Shown: piece by piece, positions 16,304 through 22,842 of the stretch
Layout: each line of letters begins with the position of its first letter
Numbering within the stretch: position 1 is the first letter of the stretch
DNA from: Brevundimonas viscosa
GTDB taxonomy: Bacteria; Pseudomonadota; Alphaproteobacteria; Caulobacterales; Caulobacteraceae
Length of the DNA: 64,000 bases
Direction: 5' to 3'
Assembly (NCBI RefSeq): GCF_900116065.1
Contig: NZ_FOZV01000001.1
Span: 1 to 64,000, forward strand
Position numbers and translations under genes: made by a program
Notes under the pieces: model-generated
Databases searched by the model: none
Told to the model about the DNA's origin: nothing
The model's input: only the letters and a program-made list of their open reading frames with translations

Positions 16304-17373
16304 GCGGTGATCGCCTCGTCCTCGGCCCAGTCGCGGGCCGCGGGCTGGCCGAGCAGCGGCCAGACCTCCATCGGCGACAGACCGTCGGCCGGCCGCTTGG
16401 CGGTGAGGTTGTCGAGACTGAACGGCTCGCCGGCGGCGACGGGGCGGGCGGCGACCAGGCTGCGACGGGCGATGGCGCGGTTCGAGATCTCCTCGGCCGC
16501 GGGCCCCTTGCGCGCCTCGCCCAGCGCGGCCTCGACCTCGCGGACGGCGGCGACCATGGCGGCCAGCTCGTCCGGCTCCAGCGAGGCGGCGTGGTCCGGC
16601 CCGGGGCGGGCGCGATCAAGGGTGAAGTGCTTCTCGACCACCGTCGCCCCGCGCGCGGCGGCGGCGATGGCCACCGTCGTGCCGAGCGTGTGATCGGAGT
16701 AGCCGACAGGCAGGCCAAACGTCTCGCGCATCAGGTCCATCGCCCGGAGGTTCACAGTCCTCAGGGGAGCCGGATATTCGGTCGTGCAGTGCAGCAGGGT
16801 GACCCGATCGCGCAGGGCCGCCTGCGCCTGGGGCTCGGCGAACGCCGCCTTCAGCTCTTGCGACCCCGCGGGCAGCCCGTCGCGGGTGAGGGCGAAGGCG
16901 ATCACCTGCAGCGCCTCCTCGATCTCCCCGAGCGTCGCCATCCCGGTGGAGACGATCAGCGGCAGGCCGAGACGCGCCGCCTTGAGGAGCATCGGACCCC
17001 ACGTCAGGTCGCCGGACGGTATCTTGATCGCCGGCATGTCCAGGCCGGCGAGGAAGTCGAGGCTGTCCATGTCGAAGGCGGTGGACATGAAGCGCACCCC
17101 TTTCGCCTCAGCCGCCCGCGCCAGCGTGCAGTGGGCGTCGCGGTCCAGCTCCAGCCGTCGCAGCATGGCCAGCTGGCCGTCGTCGGCGCCGGTGTTGCGC
17201 GCCTGGTAGGCGGCCTTGGCGGCGCGGCGGGTGACCAGTTGCGCCGCGTCGAAGGTCTGGAACTTGACGGCGTCAGCGCCGGCCTCGGCGGCGACGTCGA
17301 CCATGCGCAGGGCGTCGTCCAGCGAGCCGTCGTGATTGACCCCCGCCTCGGCGATGACGAACACCCGGCTCAC
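16300..17373 (-). CDS. legI: N,N'-diacetyllegionaminate (sialic-acid family) synthase
   Basis: This 357-residue NeuB-family enzyme condenses the 2,4-diacetamido-trideoxy-hexose with phosphoenolpyruvate to give the nonulosonic acid. The TIM-barrel part shows EAGVNHDGSLDDA, DAVKFQTF, IKIPSGDLTWG, STGMATLGEIEEAL, HCTTEYP, GYSDHTLG and EKHFTLD with expected spacing. The C-terminal SAF (antifreeze-like) domain is present (AIARRSLVAARPVAAGEPF, about residues 300-345). LegI, NeuB and PseI are close relatives; the LegB/LegC/LegG/PtmE neighbours favour legionaminate. It overlaps legG and legH by four bases each. Confidence 0.9.
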   Translation of the reverse strand: MSRVFVIAEAGVNHDGSLDDALRMVDVAAEAGADAVKFQTFDAAQLVTRRAAKAAYQARNTGADDGQLAMLRRLELDRDAHCTLARAAEAKGVRFMSTAFDMDSLDFLAGLDMPAIKIPSGDLTWGPMLLKAARLGLPLIVSTGMATLGEIEEALQVIAFALTRDGLPAGSQELKAAFAEPQAQAALRDRVTLLHCTTEYPAPLRTVNLRAMDLMRETFGLPVGYSDHTLGTTVAIAAAARGATVVEKHFTLDRARPGPDHAASLEPDELAAMVAAVREVEAALGEARKGPAAEEISNRAIARRSLVAARPVAAGEPFSLDNLTAKRPADGLSPMEVWPLLGQPAARDWAEDEAITA

Positions 17374-18530
17374 GACGACGCCTCATGGAAACGCTTGGCC
17401 AGCAGGGTCCGACGGTCGGGCGCGGCGCGCAGCACCTCGACGATGCGGCGCGCGCTGTCGCCGTCGCCGTAGGGGTTGCTGACACCGGCGCCGTCGAGAT
17501 CGAAGGCCTGTCGGATCGCGTCCGTGATCGCCTGCGGCTCGCCGCGACAGTGAATCACCGAGGCCGCGGCCAACCGGCCCTTCTGGCGGTCGCCGACGTC
17601 GACCGTCGGCACGCCCAATGACGGCGCCTCGTAAAGGCCGCTCGAGGAGTTGCCGACAACCGCATCGACCTGGGCCATCAGCGAAAGATAGCGCAGCTGC
17701 CCCATTGAGGCGAACACATGCACGTCGTCCCGGCCGGCCGCCCAGCGGTCCAGCGCCGCCTCGACCGCAGCGCCGCCGGGGTCGGCGTTCGGACGGGTGA
17801 CCCACTTCACGACCTCGCGCGGGAGCGTATCGAGGCCGGCCAGCAGGGCCTCGAACCCGGCCAGGCCGCGGTCGGCCTCCAGCGTCACCGGGTGCCAGGT
17901 CACCAGCAGGTTGCGCACCCCGAGAGGCGCCCCCAACGCCGCCTCCAGCGCCTCGCCTTCCAGCAACTCCAGCCGCCGCAGCTGGTCGAGGCCCGGACTG
18001 CCGACGACGTGAATTCGCCAGGGCTCCTCGCCCATCCGCGCCACGCGCCCGGCGGCCTCGGCGCTCGTGGTCAGGTGCAGGTGGGCCAGCTTGGTGAGGG
18101 CGTGGCGGATCGAGTCGTCGAAAGCGCCTTCGGTGACGTCGCCGCCGGCGACGTGCGCCACCGGCACGCCGTGGATGAGGGCGGCCTGCGCCGCCGCGAG
18201 GATCTCGTAACGGTCGCCCAGCAGCAGCACGAGGTCGGGATTCAGCCGGTCCAGCACGTCCGACACCCCGGCCAGGCATCGCGCCATGCCGCGCACGATA
18301 TCGCCCGGGGCGTCCTGCGCCAGGCCGAGCGGCACGCGGGCGTCGATGGCGAAGCCGTCCGCCTCGATCTGCTCGACGGTCATCCCGAAGCGGGGCTCCA
18401 GATGGGAGCCGGTGACCACCAGTTGGAGCTGCAGATCCGGCGCAGCGCGGATCTCCTGCATGACCGGCTGCAGCAGGCCGTACTCAGCCCTCCCGCCCGT
18501 CACCACGCAGATGGCGCGCGCAGCCGTCAT
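17370..18530 (-). CDS. legG: Hydrolysing NDP-sugar 2-epimerase (LegG/NeuC family)
   Basis: The 386-residue protein belongs to the GT-B-fold hydrolysing 2-epimerases. It begins ICVVTGGRAEYGLLQPVMQ and contains LLLGDRYEILAAA, HVAGGDVTEGAFDDSIRHALTKLAHLH, TWHPVT and VGNSSSGLYEAPSLGVPTV, all NeuC/LegG hallmarks. LegG removes the nucleotide while inverting C2, giving the free 2,4-diacetamido mannose-type sugar that LegI uses. The ATG at 18530 overlaps the legC stop as ATGA; the frame stays open far upstream only because of high GC. The presence of an epimerase, rather than a PseG-type hydrolase, argues for legionaminic over pseudaminic acid. Confidence 0.9.
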   Translation of the reverse strand: MTAARAICVVTGGRAEYGLLQPVMQEIRAAPDLQLQLVVTGSHLEPRFGMTVEQIEADGFAIDARVPLGLAQDAPGDIVRGMARCLAGVSDVLDRLNPDLVLLLGDRYEILAAAQAALIHGVPVAHVAGGDVTEGAFDDSIRHALTKLAHLHLTTSAEAAGRVARMGEEPWRIHVVGSPGLDQLRRLELLEGEALEAALGAPLGVRNLLVTWHPVTLEADRGLAGFEALLAGLDTLPREVVKWVTRPNADPGGAAVEAALDRWAAGRDDVHVFASMGQLRYLSLMAQVDAVVGNSSSGLYEAPSLGVPTVDVGDRQKGRLAAASVIHCRGEPQAITDAIRQAFDLDGAGVSNPYGDGDSARRIVEVLRAAPDRRTLLAKRFHEASS

Positions 18531-19696
18531 GCGTCCGCCAGCGCCGCGCTGCTGGGCAGGTTGATCACCCGCGCCGCCAGCGCCGCGGCCACAGGCAGTT
18601 CGTCGCGGGGACAGCCGGCGTACATCGGCAGCCGGTGCATGAGGGTCCACAGCGGCCGTGCGCCGAAGCCGGCGGCGTTGAGGGTCTCGAGGGCCGCATC
18701 GCGAACGGCCATATCCGGCTTGTCGAGGATCAGGGCGTTCAGCCAGTGGTTGACCTCCGCGCCCTCGCGCGGCGTCAGCATGCTCACGCCCTCCAGACCG
18801 GCGAAGGCGGCGGCGTAGCTCCCGGCCAGCCGGGCCTTCCGCGCGATCATTCCGTCGAGCTGATCCAGCTGGGCGCAGCCCAGGGCCGCGTTGAGGTTCG
18901 GCAGGCGGTAGTTCCAGCCGATCTCGTCGTGATCGAAGGCCCAGGCGTGAGGGACCTTGGCCGTGGTGGTCAGATGCTTCGCCCGCCGGCCCAGTTCGGG
19001 GTCGTCGGTTACCACCGCGCCGCCGCCCCCGGTGGTGACGATCTTGTTGCCGTTGAAGCTCAGCGCACCCAGCCGGCCGAAGGTCCCGGCATGGCGTCCG
19101 CGCCAGCGCGAGCCGAGCGCCTCGGCTGCGTCCTCGACGAGAACCAGTCGCCAGCGGTTCGCGACCTCGACCAGCCCGTCGATGTCGCACGGATGGCCGA
19201 AGACATGCATCGCGACCAGGGCGCGGATCGGGGCCCCCGTGCGTCGGTTGACGCAGGCCCCGTCCGTCACCCGCGCGATCCGGTCGAGATAGGCGTCGAG
19301 CCGATACGGATCCACACCGAGAGTGAGCCCTTCCGAATCCACGAAGTGCGGCGTCGCCCCGCGATAGGCGACCGCATTGGCCGTGGCCACGAAGGTCAGG
19401 GTGGGGACGAGCACCTCGTCGCCCGGCTGCACCCCGGCCAGCCGCAGGCAGACGTCGAGCGCGGCGGTGCCGTTGACCACCGCCACGGCCCGGGCCGCGC
19501 CGGTCAGGGCCGCCAGCTCGCGTTCGAACCGGTCGACATAGGCGCCCACCGAGGACACCCAGCCGCTATCGATGCAATCGGCGAGGTAGGCCTTCTCAGC
19601 GCCCCTAAACTCCGGTGCGTGGAGCGGGGCCGGCGCCGCACAGGGGGGAACCACACTGCGCACCGCCTCGACGATCTGCTCCACAAGACCGCCCAT
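18527..19696 (-). CDS. legC: PLP-dependent sugar aminotransferase (DegT/DnrJ/EryC1), LegC
   Basis: This 389-residue enzyme transfers an amino group to the 4-keto sugar made by LegB. Visible landmarks are VVNGTAALDVCLRLAGVQPGDEVLVPTLTF, VEDAAEALGS and LSFNGNKIVTTGGGGAVVT, in which the lysine of NGNK is the predicted PLP Schiff-base residue. The sequence GWNYRLPNLNAALG follows, typical of the LegC/GDP-perosamine synthase branch. The ATG at 19696 overlaps the legB stop (TGATG), and a longer in-frame extension upstream lies inside legB and is rejected. Confidence 0.9.
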   Translation of the reverse strand: MGGLVEQIVEAVRSVVPPCAAPAPLHAPEFRGAEKAYLADCIDSGWVSSVGAYVDRFERELAALTGAARAVAVVNGTAALDVCLRLAGVQPGDEVLVPTLTFVATANAVAYRGATPHFVDSEGLTLGVDPYRLDAYLDRIARVTDGACVNRRTGAPIRALVAMHVFGHPCDIDGLVEVANRWRLVLVEDAAEALGSRWRGRHAGTFGRLGALSFNGNKIVTTGGGGAVVTDDPELGRRAKHLTTTAKVPHAWAFDHDEIGWNYRLPNLNAALGCAQLDQLDGMIARKARLAGSYAAAFAGLEGVSMLTPREGAEVNHWLNALILDKPDMAVRDAALETLNAAGFGARPLWTLMHRLPMYAGCPRDELPVAAALAARVINLPSSAALADA

Positions 19697-20706
19697 CACA
19701 GCACGTACCGATCGGTTTTGTAGCGGGCGAGATTGGCGGGGTCGCAGAACCAGTCGACGGTCGCCTGAAGCCCCCGCCGGAATCCCTCGCCGCCGCCGTA
19801 TTCCGGCGTCCAGCCAGTCAACCGGCGCATGCGTTCGCTGTCGGCCCACAGCCGCTCGACCTCGCTGGCCTGGGGACGCAGGCGCTGCTCGTCGGCGACG
19901 ATCGCTACCTCGCGACCCATCAGTTCGATAATGGTCCGGGCCGTGTCGCCGATGGAGACTTCAAAGCCGCTGCCGGCGTTGACCACCTGCCCCACGGCCG
20001 CGTCGCATTCGGCGAGGGCCTCGAAGGCGCGGGCAGTGTCGGTCACGAAGGTGAAGTCCCGGGTCGGGTGAAGCGCGCCCAGCCGGATCTCTCGCGCGCC
20101 GGCGGCGATCTGGCTGATCACCGTCGGGATCACCGCCCGGGCCGACTGGCGCGGACCGTAGGTGTTGAACGGCCGGAGCACCGTCACCGGCGTGCCGAAG
20201 GCGGCGTGGAAGCTGAGCGCGATCTGGTCTGCGCCGATCTTGGAGGCCGAGTAGGGCGACTGGCCCTGCAGCGGATGGTCCTCGGTGATCGGCACGAAGC
20301 GGGCGGTGCCGTAGACCTCGCTGGTGGAGGTGTGGACCACCCTCGCGACGCCCAGGTCCCGTGCGGCCTGGACCACGTTCAGGGTGCCGAGGACGTTGGT
20401 CTCCACGTAGGTCTGGGGCGAGTGGTAGCTGTAGGGGATGGCGATCAGGGCGGCGAGATGAAGCACCACGTCGCACCCGGTCATGGCGGTCCGGACGCCG
20501 TGGGGATCACGGATGTCGCCGGCGAACACGTCCAGCGCCTTGCGGACCTCGGCCGGGCTCTCATCCAGCCAGCCCCAGGAGCCCAGGCTGTTGTACTGGA
20601 CGAAGGCGCGCACCTCGCAGCCGCGCGCGACCAGCCGCTCAGTCAAATGCGAACCGATGAATCCGTCCGCGCCGGTGACCAGGATGCGCTTGCCGTCCAG
20701 CTTCAT
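19696..20706 (-). CDS. legB: NAD-dependent GDP-sugar 4,6-dehydratase, LegB
   Basis: The 336-residue extended SDR has the NAD-binding TGADGFIGSHLTERL near the N-terminus, LHLAALIAIPYSY, STSEVYGTA and the catalytic YSASK (YxxxK). These are typical of LegB/NeuB-cluster dehydratases, which convert NDP-GlcNAc to the 4-keto-6-deoxy sugar. ATG 20706 follows GGAACGAATCG; an upstream extension to 20781 lacks conserved sequence. It is the first gene of the six-gene leg operon and is divergent, across 110 bases, from the M48 peptidase gene. That gap should hold the operon promoter, and a TTAAGG near 20749 is only a weak CtrA half-site. Confidence 0.9.
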   Translation of the reverse strand: MKLDGKRILVTGADGFIGSHLTERLVARGCEVRAFVQYNSLGSWGWLDESPAEVRKALDVFAGDIRDPHGVRTAMTGCDVVLHLAALIAIPYSYHSPQTYVETNVLGTLNVVQAARDLGVARVVHTSTSEVYGTARFVPITEDHPLQGQSPYSASKIGADQIALSFHAAFGTPVTVLRPFNTYGPRQSARAVIPTVISQIAAGAREIRLGALHPTRDFTFVTDTARAFEALAECDAAVGQVVNAGSGFEVSIGDTARTIIELMGREVAIVADEQRLRPQASEVERLWADSERMRRLTGWTPEYGGGEGFRRGLQATVDWFCDPANLARYKTDRYVL

Positions 20707-20816
20707 CGATTCGTTCCACGCCCGCCTGCGCCCAAGGTGATTAGCGCCCGTTAAGGAACCGACAAAGCGTGGCGCCGGCATGTTGTGCGGAAGGCCCGGA
20801 TGGTGTTGTTGAAGAC

Positions 20817-21827
20817 ATGGCTCCGGCCCCTCGCCTCCTCTCCGTCGCCGTGACCGCCGCGCTCGCCGCCGCCCTCGTCGGCTGCAGCCAGACGCCGGCG
20901 TCCGCGCCCTCCGTTAGCGCCGGAAACGACGCCGCCCTGCGCCTGTCCGCCCTGACCGACCTCGACGAGCGGGTGGCGCGGGTGGCGTGGCGGCTGTCGG
21001 AAGCCAACGCCGCCCTGTGCCCGGCGGTGCGGCAGTCGGCCGGCTGGGCGCTGCACTCGGCCAAGCAGTACAGCGAGGACCTGCGGCCGCATGCGACGGA
21101 GCGCTTCGGCCTGCGTGGGGACCTTCCGGGGGTGTTGTCGTCGCCCACGGGATCGCCGGCTGCCGCGGCGGGCTTCCAGCCTGGCGACCTGCTGCTCGCC
21201 GCCGACGGACGGCCCCTGGCGCCGGGCGATCATGCTGGCGCGCCCAGCTGGGACGGTCTGGGTCGCAACCTGCGCGTGGTCGACGAGGCGCTCGCCGACG
21301 GCGGCGCTCGCTTCCGCGTGCAGCGCGGTGCGCAGACGCTGGAGCTGGCGGTGCAGGCGGAGCACGCCTGCGGCTACGACGTCCAGCTGAACCCGTCGGA
21401 CGAACTGAACGCTCGCGCTGACGGCCGCAGGCTGTTCATCAGCACGGCGCTGGCGGGCTTCGCCGCAAGCGATGACGAGCTGGCTGTCATCCTCGGCCAC
21501 GAGCTGGCCCACCACGTGCTGCGCCACCGCCACTGGAGCGAGGCGGGCGGCGCGGCGCGGCAGACCAACGACGAGGCCTGGGTGACGCAAGGCGGCGGGG
21601 GCGGCGCCGAGCAGCAGGCTGATCGCGTGGGACTCTACCTGTCCGCCCGCGCCGGCTACGATCCCGCCGCCGCCGCTCCGTTCTGGCGGCGTTTCGGCGA
21701 GTCGAACTGGCGCGTGCGCTTCCCCCAGATCGGCCACGCCTCCGCGGGTTCGCGGGCGCGGGCGCTGGAGGGGGTGCAGCGCGAGATCGAGGCGAAGCGC
21801 GCCGCCGGCGAAGAGCTGCTGCCCTGA
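20817..21827 (+). CDS. M48-family metallopeptidase lipoprotein with PDZ domain
   Basis: The 336-residue protein starts with a lipoprotein signal (lipobox LVGC, about residue 22). A PDZ domain follows (about 95-165, GSPAAAAGFQPGDLLLAADGRPL). The peptidase part has the zinc motif HELAHHVL (about residue 228) and a downstream EQQADRVGLYL glutamate ligand region. It resembles periplasmic quality-control peptidases that bind a PDZ substrate tail. ATG 20817 is chosen over GTG 20769 because it gives the lipoprotein signal directly. The gene sits antisense between legB and legF without an obvious role in sugar synthesis; it ends five bases from the legF stop. Confidence 0.8.
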   Translation: MAPAPRLLSVAVTAALAAALVGCSQTPASAPSVSAGNDAALRLSALTDLDERVARVAWRLSEANAALCPAVRQSAGWALHSAKQYSEDLRPHATERFGLRGDLPGVLSSPTGSPAAAAGFQPGDLLLAADGRPLAPGDHAGAPSWDGLGRNLRVVDEALADGGARFRVQRGAQTLELAVQAEHACGYDVQLNPSDELNARADGRRLFISTALAGFAASDDELAVILGHELAHHVLRHRHWSEAGGAARQTNDEAWVTQGGGGGAEQQADRVGLYLSARAGYDPAAAAPFWRRFGESNWRVRFPQIGHASAGSRARALEGVQREIEAKRAAGEELLP

Positions 21828-21831
21828 CCGT

Positions 21832-22521
21832 TCAGCCAAGCATCAGCCGCTCGGCGGCTTCGAAGTCCTCCAGGGTGTCGATGTCGATCGAGCGCTCCGA
21901 CGGCATCTGCCAGATCGCGGTCTCGCCGGGCTTCAGGAAGCTCCGCTCGCGGCGCAGCCAATCCACCTCGGCGGCGTAGACCGCGCCGTTCAGCATCCAC
22001 GCCGGCGGGAGGTCCTGGCGACGCAGGCTGGCGCCGCCCGGGGGCGCGCAGAACGGATCCAGTCGCCCCCGGGCGTCCTGCCCATAGGCGAGCCATGGGT
22101 GCATCGGCGCCTCGGTCACTGAGACGCAGGCCGGCGCCCCGGTCGTGGCCATGCGTCCCAGGGCGCCGTCGATGTCGGCGGCGGTCCGGAGCGGCGACGT
22201 CGGCTGCAGCAACACCACCACCTCGAAGCCGGGAACCCGGTCGAGGGCGTCCAGCACCACGTCGAGCGATCCTGCCGCGTCGCCGGATAGCTCCGGCGAT
22301 CGGCGGAACGGCACGTCGCAGCCGAGGGCCTGCGTCGCCTTGATGATCTCGGCGTCGTCCGAGGACACAATGAGGCGATCGACGGCACCCGCAGCCTGCG
22401 CCGCGGCGATCGTCCAGGCGATCAGCGGCCGACCCGCCAACGTGCGCAAGTTCTTGCCGGGAAGGCCCTTGGACCCGCCGCGGGCGGTTACGACGGCCAG
22501 AACCGACCTGCCTTCGATCAC
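21832..22521 (-). CDS. legF: CMP-legionaminic acid (sialic-acid family) cytidylyltransferase
   Basis: This 229-residue NeuA-type enzyme activates the nonulosonic acid with CTP. It carries the mononucleotide-binding loop VTARGGSKGLPGKNLRTLAGRPLI, the VSSDD motif and LLQPTSPLRTAADI. The C-terminus SIDIDTLEDFEAAE is the usual CMP-NulO synthetase ending. It completes the leg pathway but is not in the overlapping operon, being separated by the antisense M48 gene. It is transcribed from its own upstream region (22,522 onward). Confidence 0.9.
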   Translation of the reverse strand: MIEGRSVLAVVTARGGSKGLPGKNLRTLAGRPLIAWTIAAAQAAGAVDRLIVSSDDAEIIKATQALGCDVPFRRSPELSGDAAGSLDVVLDALDRVPGFEVVVLLQPTSPLRTAADIDGALGRMATTGAPACVSVTEAPMHPWLAYGQDARGRLDPFCAPPGGASLRRQDLPPAWMLNGAVYAAEVDWLRRERSFLKPGETAIWQMPSERSIDIDTLEDFEAAERLMLG

Positions 22522-22561
22522 CCCGGCTTCTCCTTCAACCCCACACGATCATCCTTAGCGC

Positions 22562-22634
22562 AGCTTCGCCGCCAGCGCCTAACGTCGCGCTTTGCGCCTG
22601 ACGTAAACCCAAAGAGTTGAAGAGCGGCGAAGCT
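22562..22634. repeat. Long inverted repeat with nested stem in the legF upstream region
   Basis: AGCTTCGCCGC (22562-22572) and GCGGCGAAGCT (22624-22634) are perfect 11-base inverted copies 51 bases apart. Between them CGTC-GCGC-TTT-GCGC-CT-GACG (22583-22603) can form a second stem. The RNA of either strand could fold into a two-stem structure. It may belong to the 5' leader of legF (minus) or of the 48-codon ORF (plus), or be a small RNA. Confidence 0.5.
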
Positions 22635-22695
22635 TGATCCTCGGCGCGAAAGGCGGCGTTAAGGGGCCCTGCCGCTCGCAGGGGAGATTAGCGAG

Positions 22696-22842
22696 ATGCG
22701 TAACCAGGAAGAGCTACGTCCGACACCGCCGCCTCTTGCGCCGGATCGCCCTCGCACGGCCGGTCTTTACGGCGAGGTGGCCGCTCTTCCGGTCGGTCGG
22801 ATGACGCCGCCCCCGGTGGGCGAAAGCCGGACCTTCCTTTAA
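22696..22842 (+). CDS. Small proline-rich ORF with strong ribosome-binding site (48 aa)
   Basis: The frame begins MRNQEELRPTPPPLAPD and ends VGESRTFL before TAA at 22840-22842. It is preceded by AGGGGAG seven bases ahead of the ATG, a much better Shine-Dalgarno sequence than most genes here have. The product is short, proline-rich, without signal peptide or membrane helix, and unknown to me. It converges on and overlaps the stop codon of the minus-strand fusion gene by four bases. The DNA is otherwise intergenic. I regard it as a plausible small gene. Confidence 0.5.
   Translation: MRNQEELRPTPPPLAPDRPRTAGLYGEVAALPVGRMTPPPVGESRTFL

Noticed and set aside
17370..19190. A 606-codon version of LegG with a long N-terminal extension.
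   Set aside because: The extension lies inside legC in another frame; the true ATG at 18530 overlaps the legC stop and begins the conserved sequence.
20740..20816. TTAAGG as a CtrA site or TGGCGC-N-TTGT as a sigma-54 promoter of leg genes.
   Set aside because: Only half of the CtrA motif is present and the GG/GC spacing of sigma-54 promoters is not met.
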